A DNA stretch of 64,000 nt from Brevundimonas sp. SL130 (GCF_026625805.1 NZ_CP113064.1:2458657-2522656); one strand, 5' to 3'; shown: positions 27,147 to 35,578, counted from the first letter of the stretch. Notes: generated from the sequence alone by a model not told the origin. A program made the numbers and translations.

Positions 27147-27277
27147 GTGGGGGATCTCCTTTTGAGGCCTAACAAATGGGAAGCCAGACCGATCCCGCCA
27201 ATGGTCGAAAATCGGCCTGAGTAGCGCGCTCAGGAATCGCTTCACCCTGCCGGACAGTACAGAAGGAGACACGCGGC

Positions 27278-27502
27278 ACGAGATCCTGGCTCAGAGCCCT
27301 GGTCTTCGGAGTGGGCGCATTTGGACTGGCGTCCGTCGCCAAGGCTGACTGCGCGATCGGAGACCCCGGCGCCACCCGCAGCGTCGCCTTCGGTCCCGAC
27401 CGGCGCACGGTACAGATCCACATTCCGCGCGGCTTCGACCCCGCCAAGCCTGCGCCCCTGGTCTTCGTCCTGCACGCCCGCAGCACTGACGGCCTCAAGT
27501 AG
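27278..27502 (+). pseudogene. Truncated remnant of a depolymerase/esterase gene
   Basis: A good ribosome binding site (AGAAGGAG, 27261-27268) is followed not by ATG but by ACG at 27278. The frame then reads a signal-peptide-like stretch ending ASVAKA and the first strands of a polyhydroxybutyrate-depolymerase-like esterase: HIPRGFDPAKPAPLVFVLHA. It stops at 27500-27502, long before any catalytic residue. A GTG at 27311 could still start a 63-residue peptide. The lost start, early stop and missing catalytic part all point to a decayed gene end next to the rplL terminator. Confidence 0.65.
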
Positions 27503-27533
27503 CCCGAAGGGCGATAGGCCCAAAAAGAAAAGA

Positions 27534-27553
27534 CCCGGCGGTTTCCCGCCGGG
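27534..27553 (-). terminator. Terminator after rplL
   Basis: CCCGGCGG (27534-27541) pairs with CCGCCGGG (27546-27553) around a 4-base loop. On the minus strand it is followed by TCTTTTCTTTTTGG, a clear T-rich tract. It lies about 36 bases past the rplL stop. Confidence 0.85.
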
Positions 27554-27589
27554 CCTTTCCGATATTCAGCAAATGCCGAAAGTCAGATC

Positions 27590-27973
27590 TTACTTGATCT
27601 GGACCTTGGCGCCGGCTTCCGTCAGCTTCTTGGCGACTTCGTCGGCGTTTTGCTTGGAGACGTTCTCGACGACGTTCTGCGGAGCGCCTTCGACCAGGTC
27701 CTTGGCTTCCTTCAGACCCAGGTCCGAACGCACGCCACGGACTTCCTTGATCACGTTGATCTTCTTGTCGCCGCCGTCGATCAGGACGACGGTGAACTCG
27801 GTTTGCTCTTCGGCGGCTTCAGCCGGAGCGGCGCCACCACCGGCCGGCATGGCCATGGCGACGGGAGCAGCGGCGCTGACGCCCCACTTTTCTTCAAGCA
27901 GCTTCGACAGTTCAGCAGCTTCGAGAACGGTCAGAGCGGACAGGTCTTCGACGATCTTGGCGAGGTCAGCCAT
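27590..27973 (-). CDS. rplL: 50S ribosomal protein L7/L12
   Basis: L7/L12 (127 residues) forms the mobile stalk dimers that recruit translation factors to the 50S subunit. The N-terminal helical dimerisation part ([32 protein letters not shown]), the Ala/Gly/Met-rich hinge (about 35-53) and the C-terminal factor-binding domain (EKTEFTVVL-like strand, then [24 protein letters not shown]) are in order. It follows rplJ by 62 bases and would be co-transcribed with it. It ends at a strong terminator, so rpoBC is not read from the same transcript by default. Confidence 0.97.
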   Translation of the reverse strand: MADLAKIVEDLSALTVLEAAELSKLLEEKWGVSAAAPVAMAMPAGGGAAPAEAAEEQTEFTVVLIDGGDKKINVIKEVRGVRSDLGLKEAKDLVEGAPQNVVENVSKQNADEVAKKLTEAGAKVQIK

Positions 27974-28035
27974 TGTCAGTTTTCCTTCGGAGGATTGGTT
28001 TTAGAGAGTGATGCAGAGATGAAAGGCTGGGCCGC

Positions 28036-28551
28036 TTACGCGGCTTCCTTGGTGGCGTAGGCGTTGAACACGCGAGCCAGCTGACCGGCGGGTGCTTGCA
28101 GCACGCCGGCGATCTTAGTCGCAGGCGCATTGAGCAGGCCGATGATTTGGCTGCGCACTTCGTCGAGGGTCGGGAGCTTGGAAAGAACTTCCACGCCCTT
28201 CACGTCGACGACGGTTTCGCCCATGAAGCCGCCGATGATCTTGAAGCGATCATTGGTCTTGGCGAACTCGGTGGCGACCTTGGCGGCCGTACCGGGGTTC
28301 TCGGCGTATGCGATGCCCACGGGACCCTTGAACAGGCCGTGGTAGTCGCTGCCTTCTTGAGCTTCGAGCGCCTTCAGCGCCAGGCGGTTCTTGACCACCT
28401 TGAACGCGGCGCCTTCTTTGCGAAGGCGGCCACGCAGGTCTTCCATTTCCGCAACGGTCAGACCCAGGTTGTGGGTCACGACCACGGAGCCGGCGTCGGC
28501 GAATACGCCCTTGAGCGTTTCGATCGACTCGGCCTTTTGAGCGCGGTCCAT
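28036..28551 (-). CDS. rplJ: 50S ribosomal protein L10
   Basis: L10 (171 residues) anchors the L7/L12 dimers to 23S rRNA at the stalk base. The N-terminal RNA-binding domain (MDRAQKAESIETLKGVFADAGSVVVTHNLGLTVAEMEDLRGRLR) and the KVVKNRLALKAL segment are typical; the C-terminal helix that binds L12 ends in VFNAYATKEAA. In other bacteria the L10-L12 complex binds the rplJ leader to limit its own synthesis. The long gap upstream (28552-28908) leaves room for such a leader. Confidence 0.97.
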   Translation of the reverse strand: MDRAQKAESIETLKGVFADAGSVVVTHNLGLTVAEMEDLRGRLRKEGAAFKVVKNRLALKALEAQEGSDYHGLFKGPVGIAYAENPGTAAKVATEFAKTNDRFKIIGGFMGETVVDVKGVEVLSKLPTLDEVRSQIIGLLNAPATKIAGVLQAPAGQLARVFNAYATKEAA

Positions 28552-28908
28552 TGCGGTCTCCAGTCTTGGTATTCGCCGCCGGGCTTATTCCCGACGACGG
28601 ATTGGCCAAAGCGCCGTGCGTCGCCGCAAAGCGTTCAGGCCGGTCGTATTGTCCGAAGGATGCGTCTGACGGCGTCCGTCCCGGAATGCGGGCTGACAGC
28701 GGCAAGGTCGCGTCCCCATCTCCCCACGGCGTCAGAGGGCTCTCTGACTGTTATGGCCTGGGTGACCCCCACGCCCCGAAGTTCTCGGACAGGACCGTCA
28801 AAGGCGTGAACCTCTGACGGGAAGCGGCGCTCATACAGGCGTCGGGGTTAGAAATCAAGCCGCCGATCCCGACGCCTTGCAGCGCAGCGCCGACAGAACA
28901 GCTGAACC
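28552..28908 (-). promoter_or_regulatory. rplJ promoter and long 5' leader
   Basis: On the minus strand TTGATT (28853-28858) and TATGAG (28830-28835) have 17-base spacing and would start transcription near 28822, giving a leader of about 270 bases before rplJ. Such a length fits an L10 leader (autoregulatory binding site for L10-L12), but I could not fold the kink-turn with confidence. The stretch has no supportable open frame. A GGCGTCGGG/CCCGACGCC inverted repeat surrounds the putative -35 region. Confidence 0.4.
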
Positions 28909-29460
28909 CTAGTCGCGACTGGGCTTGGTCGTCGTTCGAGCGCCTTCGCAATTGAACTGGGCGCAATATTTGGTCTGGAACTCGGTCATGAAACTCAGGA
29001 CCACTGCGGCCTGGCTTTCCTGAACAGCGAGGCCCAGGCTGGCGGCCTTGGCGGCGACCGACTGGCCGACCGGACTGCGATAGAAGGCGATCTGCCCGCG
29101 CAACTCATCCTCGGTATAGATGTCGGCATAGATTGGCGCCATGTCGTCGAGCATGCGGTCGATCATCCGCGCCAACATCGGAGGCATGTTGGCGCGCACC
29201 CAGGCCGCCTCTTCGCCACCCTGTTCCCCGACCTTGCCCATCTGGTCGATCATGGCGCGCTCGATCTCCTTGGCGAAGTTCGGTCCCACCGAAATATCCA
29301 GGAGCTCACGCGCCAAAACTGAACGGGGCCCCATCCCATCATCCTGCCTCACGACGACCTCAAGCCGGTCGTCCCGTCTCGTCTCAGTGGTCTGCGCCTG
29401 GGTCGAGGTCGCGACCGCACCCAGCATCGCCGCTAGCATCAGATTTCGAATAATCGTCAT
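28909..29460 (-). CDS. DUF2059 domain protein, exported
   Basis: This 183-residue protein of unknown function has a signal peptide (MLAAMLGAVATSTQAQ) and a DUF2059-type helical domain. The most recognisable block is MLDDMAPIYADIYTEDELRGQIAFYRSPVGQSVAAKAASL. A near C-terminal pair of Cys (KYCAQFNC) could form a disulfide. I chose the ATG at 29460, after a GGGGGG stretch; the longer frame adds 23 residues ahead of the signal. A paralogue with the same MAPIYADI block lies at 32462-32989. Confidence 0.78.
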   Translation of the reverse strand: MTIIRNLMLAAMLGAVATSTQAQTTETRRDDRLEVVVRQDDGMGPRSVLARELLDISVGPNFAKEIERAMIDQMGKVGEQGGEEAAWVRANMPPMLARMIDRMLDDMAPIYADIYTEDELRGQIAFYRSPVGQSVAAKAASLGLAVQESQAAVVLSFMTEFQTKYCAQFNCEGARTTTKPSRD

Positions 29461-29525
29461 GGTCCCCCCGGTCCTTCTCAATAAGAGAGTCGCGCGTCTT
29501 GCCGGCCAATTCAACCGGCGGCCGC

Positions 29526-29975
29526 TCAATCCGAAGATAACGTGACGTCGAAGCTGCGAATGAGGGCTTTCAGATCGAGCTCGCCGACCGCCGCCTCCGC
29601 ATCCGCCTGACTCATCCAGCGCCGTTCGCGCTGATGCGCCTCGGGCCAGTCGCCCAGTTGAACCAGGACTTCCAGCGGGTAGACGGCCACCACATAGGCG
29701 CGCAGGTCGCCGTTACGCCCGATCTTGGAATAGCGGAAATGGCCGATAGAGGCCCCGCCGACGGCGCCGTGCACGCCGGCCTCTTCGAAGGCTTCCTGAG
29801 CCGCAGCCTGGGCGTCGGTCTTGCCGGCCATCCGCCCTCCCTTGGGGATGACCCAGCGCCGCGTCTCGCGCGACGTGATCACCAGAATTTCCAGGCCCGA
29901 CGCGCCGATACGCCACGGCAGGGCCGCCACCTGGCGTGTGTCCGACCGGCCGGAGCGCTTTGCTGTCTTGGCCAT
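29526..29975 (-). CDS. NUDIX hydrolase
   Basis: This 149-residue cytosolic protein should hydrolyse a nucleoside-diphosphate-linked substrate. The NUDIX helix reads AAAQEAFEEAGVHG after WVIPKGGRMAGKTDA, a form with Lys before the helix typical of the diadenosine or diphosphoinositol polyphosphate hydrolase branch. The Glu residues that bind metal (QEAFEEAG) are present. Start at 29975 with GAGGG 8 bases upstream; an in-frame ATG at 29981 is the alternative. The substrate is not defined by context. Confidence 0.85.
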   Translation of the reverse strand: MAKTAKRSGRSDTRQVAALPWRIGASGLEILVITSRETRRWVIPKGGRMAGKTDAQAAAQEAFEEAGVHGAVGGASIGHFRYSKIGRNGDLRAYVVAVYPLEVLVQLGDWPEAHQRERRWMSQADAEAAVGELDLKALIRSFDVTLSSD

Positions 29976-30047
29976 GGACATCCCTCGTCGGCGGCGGTTG
30001 AAGACGCCCTTTCCCCGCCCGCGTCAACTGCTCCGTCCCAGGAAAGT

Positions 30048-30458
30048 TCAGTCCAGGCGCCGCTCGTCATAAGCGGCCTGCGCCTTGCCGACCTCGGCCA
30101 TATTGTCCTCAGCCCAGTCGATCATCGCCTGGAGCGCATCGACCAGGGTCCCGCCCAGCGGCGTCAGGGCGTAGGAGACCGAGACCGGCACAGTCGGCGT
30201 CACCGTACGCGTGACCAGTCCGTCCCGCTCCAGTTGGCGGACAGTCTGGCTCAGCATCTTCTGCGACACGCCCTCGATACGCCGACGCAAGGCGTTGAAC
30301 CGCATCGGGCCTTCACGCAACAGAACCAGAACCAGCGTCGTCCACTTGTCGGCGACCCTATCCAGCAGTTGCCGCGTCGGACAGGCGGCGGAATAGACGT
30401 CAGGCAAGCGGGTTTCCGCCAGGTGACCAGATGAGAGGAAAGTGCCTTCTTGTGACAT
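30048..30458 (-). CDS. HxlR-family transcriptional regulator
   Basis: This 136-residue winged-helix protein matches HxlR/MarR-like regulators: CPTRQLLDRVADKWTTLVLVLLREGPMRFNALRRRIEGVSQKMLSQTVRQLERDGLVTRTV, a classic HxlR core with the early Cys. Many relatives sense aldehydes, quinones or thiol stress through that Cys. It is divergent from the NAD(P)-binding protein at 30509, 50 bases away, with a palindrome between, so it probably controls that gene and itself (inference from layout). Confidence 0.9.
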   Translation of the reverse strand: MSQEGTFLSSGHLAETRLPDVYSAACPTRQLLDRVADKWTTLVLVLLREGPMRFNALRRRIEGVSQKMLSQTVRQLERDGLVTRTVTPTVPVSVSYALTPLGGTLVDALQAMIDWAEDNMAEVGKAQAAYDERRLD

Positions 30459-30476
30459 GGGACCGCTTATAACACT

Positions 30477-30495
30477 TGGTACCCATTGGATACCA
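30477..30495. promoter_or_regulatory. Palindromic operator between hxlR-type and NmrA-type genes
   Basis: TGGTA (30477-30481) and TACCA (30491-30495) form an inverted repeat with a 9-base centre. Between them and the regulator start is TATAAC (30468-30473), a candidate -10 for the plus-strand gene. The palindrome sits close to the plus-strand start site, where a bound repressor would block transcription. Assignment to the adjacent HxlR protein is inference. Confidence 0.5.
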
Positions 30496-30508
30496 CAGGA
30501 GATCGTCC

Positions 30509-31117
30509 ATGAAAGTCGCAGTCCTCGGCGCCAGCGGTCGCGCCGGTTCCGAAATCACCAAGGAACTGGCGGCGCGCGGGCACGCCGTCGTCGCCATCGC
30601 GCGCAAGCCCGAGGCCATTCCCGCCGCGCCCGGCGTCACAGCGACTGCGGGGGATGCGTCGGACGCCGGCGCCTTGGCTGAACTCATAAAAGGTTCGGAT
30701 GCGGTCATCAGCGCCCTACATTTCGACCTGTCAGCCGCGACCCTGCTCGGGGCGCTGAAGAACGCCAAGGTTCCCCGTCTGCTGGTCACGGGCGGCGCCG
30801 CCAGCCTGGAAGTCGCGCCCGGCGTCCGCCTGATCGACACGCCTGAGTTTCCCGAAGATTGGAAAGTCTTCGCCCAAGGGGGCATCGTCTTCCTGGACGC
30901 CCTTCGCAGCGAGACCGAAATCGACTGGACCTTCTTCTCGCCCGCCGCCTTCATCGAAGAAGGCCCCCGTCTGGGCGTCTTCCGTACCGGCGGCGACCAG
31001 TTGATCACGGACGACAAGGGCGAAAGCCGCATCAGCTTCGCCGACTACGCCATCGCCATGGTGGACGAACTGGAACAGCACAACCACAGCCGCGCCCGCT
31101 TCACGGCGGCCTACTGA
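30509..31117 (+). CDS. NAD(P)-binding oxidoreductase, NmrA-like atypical SDR
   Basis: This 202-residue protein begins with a Rossmann site, MKVAVLGASGRAGSEITKELAARGHAVVAIARKP, of the atypical short-chain dehydrogenase type that binds NADP. It lacks the Tyr-x3-Lys pair of classical SDRs, as is normal for NmrA-like members. The C-terminal half includes DWTFFSPAAFIEEGPRLGVFRTGGDQLI and SFADYAIAMVDELE. The ATG at 30509 is preceded by CACAGGAGATCG. Divergent to an HxlR regulator, a common pairing for stress-responsive reductases. Substrate unknown. Confidence 0.85.
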   Translation: MKVAVLGASGRAGSEITKELAARGHAVVAIARKPEAIPAAPGVTATAGDASDAGALAELIKGSDAVISALHFDLSAATLLGALKNAKVPRLLVTGGAASLEVAPGVRLIDTPEFPEDWKVFAQGGIVFLDALRSETEIDWTFFSPAAFIEEGPRLGVFRTGGDQLITDDKGESRISFADYAIAMVDELEQHNHSRARFTAAY

Positions 31118-31276
31118 GAAACGGCCGGCGGCGGGGCTTCGGTCCCGCCGCCACAGACCTCTGCAACACCCGCCGCCAAATCGCGGCGCTCCTCCCGATA
31201 CGGACGATTCCGCATTGACCCCGGTCTGCGGCATGCAAGATTACAGAATATTCATCTGCGCTTGGGGGAGCGTCGC

Positions 31277-32443
31277 ATGGCCAAGATCGACAGCGAGCAG
31301 GAGAGGCTTCTGCTCCAGGCGGGCCAGGCGCTGGCGCGGCATGACGCCCCGACAGCCCTGACATTGCTAGATCGCGCCGACGCGTTCGGACGCACGCACA
31401 ACGGCCTGCTGAACCGCTCGATCGCCCATCGGCTTCTCGGCGACTTCCCGGCCGCGATCAGTTTTCTCGACCAGGCTCTGGAACTCCAGCCCTATGACTT
31501 CATGGCGCTTCTGGCCAAGGGCGCCATGGTCGAGAAGATCGCCGGCGCGAAGGCGGCCACGCCCATCTATCGCGACGCCCTGAAGATCGCCCCGCCCCGC
31601 AGCCATATCCCACCGACAGTAACCGCCCAGATGGACTACGCCGCCCATCTGGTTGACACACAGGCCAACGCCCTGCGCGACTTCATGCAGGCCGAAGTGG
31701 CCGCTCTGAAGGACGGCCTGGACGACACGATCCGCGACCGTTTCGACGAAAGTCTGGAGATCTACGCCGGCCTTAAACAGCCGGTGAAGCAGCAACCCCT
31801 GTTGCTGAACTATCCGCGACTGCCCGTCATTCCGTTTTACGACCGGACCCTGTTCCCCTGGCTGGGCGAACTGGAGGCGGCGACCGAGACCATCCAGGCC
31901 GAGCTGGAGCCGCTGCTGGAAGAGAGCTTCGACGCCTTCACCCCCTATATCGCCTTCCCCAAAGGCGCGCCGGTCAATCAGTGGGGGGAACTGAATCACT
32001 CCCGCAAATGGACCTCGCTCTTTCTCTGGAAGAACGGCGAGAAACAGCAGGCGATGTGCGACCGCTGCCCGCAGACGACGCGGATCCTGGAAGGCCTGCC
32101 GATGGCCCATCAGGACGGCTTCTCGCCCACCGCCGTCTTCTCGGCGCTTCAGCCGCGCACCCATATCCCGCCGCACACCGGATCTTCCAATGTCCGGCTG
32201 TTGGCCCATCTGCCGCTACGCCTGCCGGGCAGCGCGCGTTTCCGCGTCGGCAACACTGTGCGGGACTGGAAGATGGGCCAGGCCTGGGTCTTCGACGACA
32301 CCATCGAGCACGAGGCCTGGAACGACGCCGACGACGTGCGGGTCATCCTGATCTTCGACGTCTGGAACCCCTATCTGACCGAGCAGGAACAGCTGCTGAT
32401 CACGGCCATGATGAAGGCCCAGCGCGCCTTCATGCAGGCTTAG
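31277..32443 (+). CDS. TPR plus aspartyl/asparaginyl beta-hydroxylase protein
   Basis: This 388-residue protein joins tetratricopeptide-like helices (about residues 5-120) to a C-terminal aspartyl/asparaginyl beta-hydroxylase domain (about 190-365). The iron and 2-oxoglutarate site is recognisable: RTHIPPHTGSSNVRLLAHLPL supplies the first His and HEAWNDADDVRVILIFDVWNP the second, with a conserved Arg for 2-oxoglutarate. Such enzymes hydroxylate Asp or Asn side chains or lipid-linked groups. It stands alone. TTGGGGGAG precedes the chosen ATG at 31277; an in-frame ATG-less extension exists upstream. The target is unknown. Confidence 0.85.
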   Translation: MAKIDSEQERLLLQAGQALARHDAPTALTLLDRADAFGRTHNGLLNRSIAHRLLGDFPAAISFLDQALELQPYDFMALLAKGAMVEKIAGAKAATPIYRDALKIAPPRSHIPPTVTAQMDYAAHLVDTQANALRDFMQAEVAALKDGLDDTIRDRFDESLEIYAGLKQPVKQQPLLLNYPRLPVIPFYDRTLFPWLGELEAATETIQAELEPLLEESFDAFTPYIAFPKGAPVNQWGELNHSRKWTSLFLWKNGEKQQAMCDRCPQTTRILEGLPMAHQDGFSPTAVFSALQPRTHIPPHTGSSNVRLLAHLPLRLPGSARFRVGNTVRDWKMGQAWVFDDTIEHEAWNDADDVRVILIFDVWNPYLTEQEQLLITAMMKAQRAFMQA

Positions 32444-32461
32444 CGGCGCACGAGCGCCCAG

Positions 32462-32989
32462 TCAGTTCCCGGCGGCCTCCGCCATTGCGGACTTCAGTTC
32501 ACGGCGCTGTTCGGCCGTGCATTCAAACTGGTCACACAGCAAATTGCCCATGTCGGCCATAATCTCTGGCATCATCGCCTGGACCGCCTCTGCCAAACGC
32601 GGCGCGGCCTGATAGCTCTTAGTCACCAGAGAGCGACCGATGTCGCTCTGGTAGAAATCCACCAGGCCCTGAAGTTCTTCCAGGGTGAAGATGTCGGCAT
32701 AAATCGGGGCCATGGCCTCGAACATGCGGGGCATCATGCGAGCCGTCACTTCACTCATGACCTGACGGAATTTTGCCGCCTCATCCTCGGACATGCTTTC
32801 GAGCTCGGCAGGCATCATCATCGCCGTCATTTGACCAATGGCGGCGCCCATTTCCTCTCCCTGCATCAAGGCGACGAACTTGTTCGCGAGCGCCAGCCGC
32901 GCCGGGCCGTCGTCGCGCGTTTCGGCCAAGGCCGCAGGCGCGAAGAACAGCGTGAGGGCCAACATCAGCCCGCCGAAAACGTGTCTCAT
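32462..32989 (-). CDS. DUF2059 domain protein, exported, paralogue of 28909-29460
   Basis: This 175-residue protein has a signal peptide ending near PAALA and a DUF2059-type domain with MFEAMAPIYADIFTLEELQGLVDFYQSDIGRSLVTKSYQAAP. Two Cys near the C-terminus (LLCDQFEC) mirror those of the first copy. It shares the MAPIYADI block and the overall helical plan with it, at lower identity elsewhere. The start at 32989 removes a 9-residue extension before the signal. Function is unknown; location is probably periplasmic. Confidence 0.78.
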   Translation of the reverse strand: MRHVFGGLMLALTLFFAPAALAETRDDGPARLALANKFVALMQGEEMGAAIGQMTAMMMPAELESMSEDEAAKFRQVMSEVTARMMPRMFEAMAPIYADIFTLEELQGLVDFYQSDIGRSLVTKSYQAAPRLAEAVQAMMPEIMADMGNLLCDQFECTAEQRRELKSAMAEAAGN

Positions 32990-33047
32990 CCTAAACCCCC
33001 AGTTAGAGGCGCACACTGCCGGGCAGTCGCGATCAGGACAAGAAAAA

Positions 33048-33073
33048 AGCGGCGGGGATCGCTCCCCGCCGCT
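33048..33073 (-). terminator. Terminator after rplA
   Basis: AGCGGCGGGGA (33048-33058) pairs perfectly with 33063-33073 around a TCGC loop. On the minus strand TTTTTCTTG follows. It lies 34 bases past the rplA stop and closes the rplK-rplA unit. Confidence 0.88.
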
Positions 33074-33106
33074 CTTCAGTAGCGATTGTCTTTCGACGCA
33101 GGCGGC

Positions 33107-33796
33107 TTAAGCGCCCAGCGACGCCGGGTCGACCTTGAAGCCCGGGCCCATCGTGGTCGACAGGCTGATGCGCTTCACATAGGTGCCCTTGGCGCCCGAC
33201 GGCTTGGAACGCACCAGGGCGTCCACAATGGCCTTCACGTTGGCTTCCAGGGCGTCCTGGGTGAACGAGACCTTGCCGATGCCGGCGTGGACGATGCCCG
33301 CCTTCTCGACGCGGAACTCGACGGCGCCGCCCTTGGCGTCCTTGACGGCTTGGGCGACGTTCGGGGTCACGGTGCCGACCTTCGGGTTCGGCATCAGGCC
33401 GCGCGGGCCCAGCACCTTACCCAGACGACCGACCAGGGCCATCATGTCCGGCGACGCGATCACGCGGTCGAACTCCATGAAGCCGCCGGCGATCTTTTCG
33501 TACAGATCTTCGGCGCCGACGTGTTCAGCGCCGGCTGCGGTGGCTTCGGCGGCCTTGGCGTCCTTGGCGAAGACGGCGACGCGAACGTCACGGCCCGTAC
33601 CCGACGGCAGGTTCACAACGCCACGGACCTGTTGGTCGGCGTGACGCGGATCGACGCCCAGGTTGATGGCGATCTCAAGGGATTCGTCGAACTTCGACTT
33701 GGCGTTTTCCTTGGCCAGCTTGATGGCGTCGGTGAACGGCAGCAGGTCTTGGGTGACGCCGGTGCGGGCCTTTTGAGCCTTGGTTTGCTTGGCCAT
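33107..33796 (-). CDS. rplA: 50S ribosomal protein L1
   Basis: L1 (229 residues) binds 23S rRNA at the L1 stalk and helps release deacylated tRNA. The segments [48 protein letters not shown] and [23 protein letters not shown] are typical. In many bacteria L1 also binds its own mRNA leader and represses rplK-rplA. It starts 4 bases past the rplK stop, so the two are one unit. Usually rplJ-rplL follow directly; here about 4.5 kb of other genes separate them. Confidence 0.97.
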   Translation of the reverse strand: MAKQTKAQKARTGVTQDLLPFTDAIKLAKENAKSKFDESLEIAINLGVDPRHADQQVRGVVNLPSGTGRDVRVAVFAKDAKAAEATAAGAEHVGAEDLYEKIAGGFMEFDRVIASPDMMALVGRLGKVLGPRGLMPNPKVGTVTPNVAQAVKDAKGGAVEFRVEKAGIVHAGIGKVSFTQDALEANVKAIVDALVRSKPSGAKGTYVKRISLSTTMGPGFKVDPASLGA

Positions 33797-33799
33797 GGT

Positions 33800-34231
33800 T
33801 TAGCCCTCCACCACTTCGAGGCCCATCGCGCGGGCGGAGCCTTCGATGATCTTGGTCGCGGCGTCGAGGTCGTTCGCGTTCAGATCTTTCATCTTCTTTT
33901 CAGCGATCTCGCGCAGTTGCGAAACCTTGACCGTACCAGCCGTTTCACGGCCGACCAGCTTCGAACCCGACTTCAGGCCCGTGGCCTGCTTCAGGTACCA
34001 GGTCGCCGGCGGCGTCTTGGTCAGGAAGGTGAACGACTTGTCCTGATAGACGGTGATCACGGTCGGAAGCGGGGTGCCCTTGGCTTCCTTCTCGGTGCGC
34101 GCATTGAACTCCTTGCAGAAGCCCATGATGTTCACGCCGCGTTGACCCAGAGCCGGGCCGATCGGGGGCGAAGGCGTGGCCGAACCGGCCGGCACTTGCA
34201 GTTTGATATAGCCGAGAATCTTCTTGGCCAT
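33800..34231 (-). CDS. rplK: 50S ribosomal protein L11
   Basis: L11 (143 residues) binds the GTPase-associated region of 23S rRNA and is needed for RelA activation. The Pro-rich N-terminus [34 protein letters not shown] and the C-terminal RNA-binding domain ([23 protein letters not shown]) are typical. A GGAGAGACCA ribosome binding site precedes the ATG. First gene of the rplK-rplA unit; normally it follows nusG directly, but here a plus-strand gene and a GFA-family gene intervene. Confidence 0.97.
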   Translation of the reverse strand: MAKKILGYIKLQVPAGSATPSPPIGPALGQRGVNIMGFCKEFNARTEKEAKGTPLPTVITVYQDKSFTFLTKTPPATWYLKQATGLKSGSKLVGRETAGTVKVSQLREIAEKKMKDLNANDLDAATKIIEGSARAMGLEVVEG

Positions 34232-34548
34232 TGGTCTCTCCTATGAATGACCCGACGACTTAACGGCGGGCCGGTGAGCCGTGGTGCGGCATGGCTGCCT
34301 CCCACGGATTTGACGCTCCACAAGCCGAGGCCGGTCGAGCGAAGGCGCGCGTGTAACAGAGGGGGGGCGGAAAGGCAAACTGGGGCCTATCTCGTTCCCG
34401 TGATTCGCACCTCGACCACACGGCGACACGCGAACGTTGGCATACAATCGACAACCCAGCGGAAGCCGAACTGGTGATCCTCTGTTTAAGGTCGTGAGCG
34501 GCCCCGCCTTGCTTGACCGGCCTAAACAGCGCCGCTTAACCTGCCAGC
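34232..34548. promoter_or_regulatory. Divergent control region between rplK and the EreA/ChaN-like gene
   Basis: This 317-base gap should contain the rplK promoter and leader and the promoter for the plus-strand gene at 34549. No open frame here looks coding. A TTAA word near 34538 and AT-richer stretches near 34430-34490 are candidates for promoter elements, but I could not assign -35/-10 pairs with confidence. An L1-binding leader site is expected for rplK in many bacteria; it was not resolved. Confidence 0.3.
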
Positions 34549-35382
34549 ATGATCCTCACCGTACTCGCCGCTTTCGTCATGTCTACGGCCACGGTTGAAG
34601 AGCCCGTCTGCGCACCACCCAGTGGGGTGGAGCAACTCTGGGGTTCCGAGAATACCCGCTTCATCTTCATCGGCGAACGCCACGGGACGGTGGAGGCCCC
34701 CGGCGCCTTCGGTGAGATTGTCTGCGAGGCAGCACGAACACAGCCCATCACAGTTGCACTGGAATTGCCGTCATTTCTTCAGGCCGATTTGGATACGTAT
34801 CTCGCATCCGATGGGGGTGGCGAAGCGCGTGCAGCATTGTTGGCAAACAATTTCTGGACCCGGGTTAAGGATGGGCGGGGCAGCATCGCCATGATCTCAA
34901 TGATAGAGCGGGTTAGGGCGCTCAAGGCAGCAGGCCAAGACGTGGCATTCGCTGCGTTCCAACCCAGCCGGCCGAACCGCCCCAATGGGTTCGGTCAAGG
35001 CTATTACGAGATTGAAATGGCGGAAGCACTTTCCCGTGCGGCTCAGGATAGGCCCGACAGCCTCGTGCTGGTTCTTGTCGGGGCCCTTCACGCCGCCAAG
35101 TCCCGCTTGTCGTCCCTTGACAACAGCCTGGCCGCGGCCGGGCATCTTCCTCCGTCCGAGGTGATGTCGGTGAATGTAGCCCTCCAGGGAGGAGAGGCGT
35201 GGGACTGCACACAAGCGCCAGATGGCGGCTTGGAACCTGTTTGTGGCCCAAATTCCGAGATCACGAGAATCGATTCGTCAAAACGGGGTGTGAGCATCGA
35301 ACTCGGTGGCGACAGCGCCTTCGACGGTATGCTTGCGCTGGGCCGCTCGACAGCATCTCCACCGGCCGTGACCGACGATTGA
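34549..35382 (+). CDS. EreA/ChaN-like exported protein of unknown function
   Basis: This 277-residue protein has a short N-terminal hydrophobic stretch (MILTVLAAFVMSTATV) that may be a weak signal peptide. The segment TRFIFIGERHGTVEAPGAFGEIVCEAA, followed by ITVALELP, is like the GE-x-H core of the EreA (erythromycin esterase) and ChaN (haem-binding) superfamily; ALHAAKSRL further on could supply a second His. No finer family is clear. Base composition is more AT-rich than the neighbouring ribosomal genes, which fits acquisition or weak selection. It sits alone between rplK and a GFA-family gene. Confidence 0.6.
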   Translation: MILTVLAAFVMSTATVEEPVCAPPSGVEQLWGSENTRFIFIGERHGTVEAPGAFGEIVCEAARTQPITVALELPSFLQADLDTYLASDGGGEARAALLANNFWTRVKDGRGSIAMISMIERVRALKAAGQDVAFAAFQPSRPNRPNGFGQGYYEIEMAEALSRAAQDRPDSLVLVLVGALHAAKSRLSSLDNSLAAAGHLPPSEVMSVNVALQGGEAWDCTQAPDGGLEPVCGPNSEITRIDSSKRGVSIELGGDSAFDGMLALGRSTASPPAVTDD

Positions 35383-35578
35383 GGCTGAGGTTACGCCGTG
35401 AAAGGCGACATAGAGAGCTATAGAATAAGGGTCGTATGCTCGGCGCTTGAACACTAGGCGGCAACATCCCGCACCGGGCGGACATGTGAATCCCAGAGAC
35501 ACGCCCACCCTGGAAGGACGACGTAAGGACAGAGGCCTAAGGCATAAAAAGCAAATGGGGGAGAAGTAGGGCTTCGCC
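35383..35578. other. Intergenic gap without recognisable feature
   Basis: This 196-base convergent gap is AT-richer than its surroundings. No hairpin with a T tract was seen for either flanking gene, and no open frame is supportable. Confidence 0.4.
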
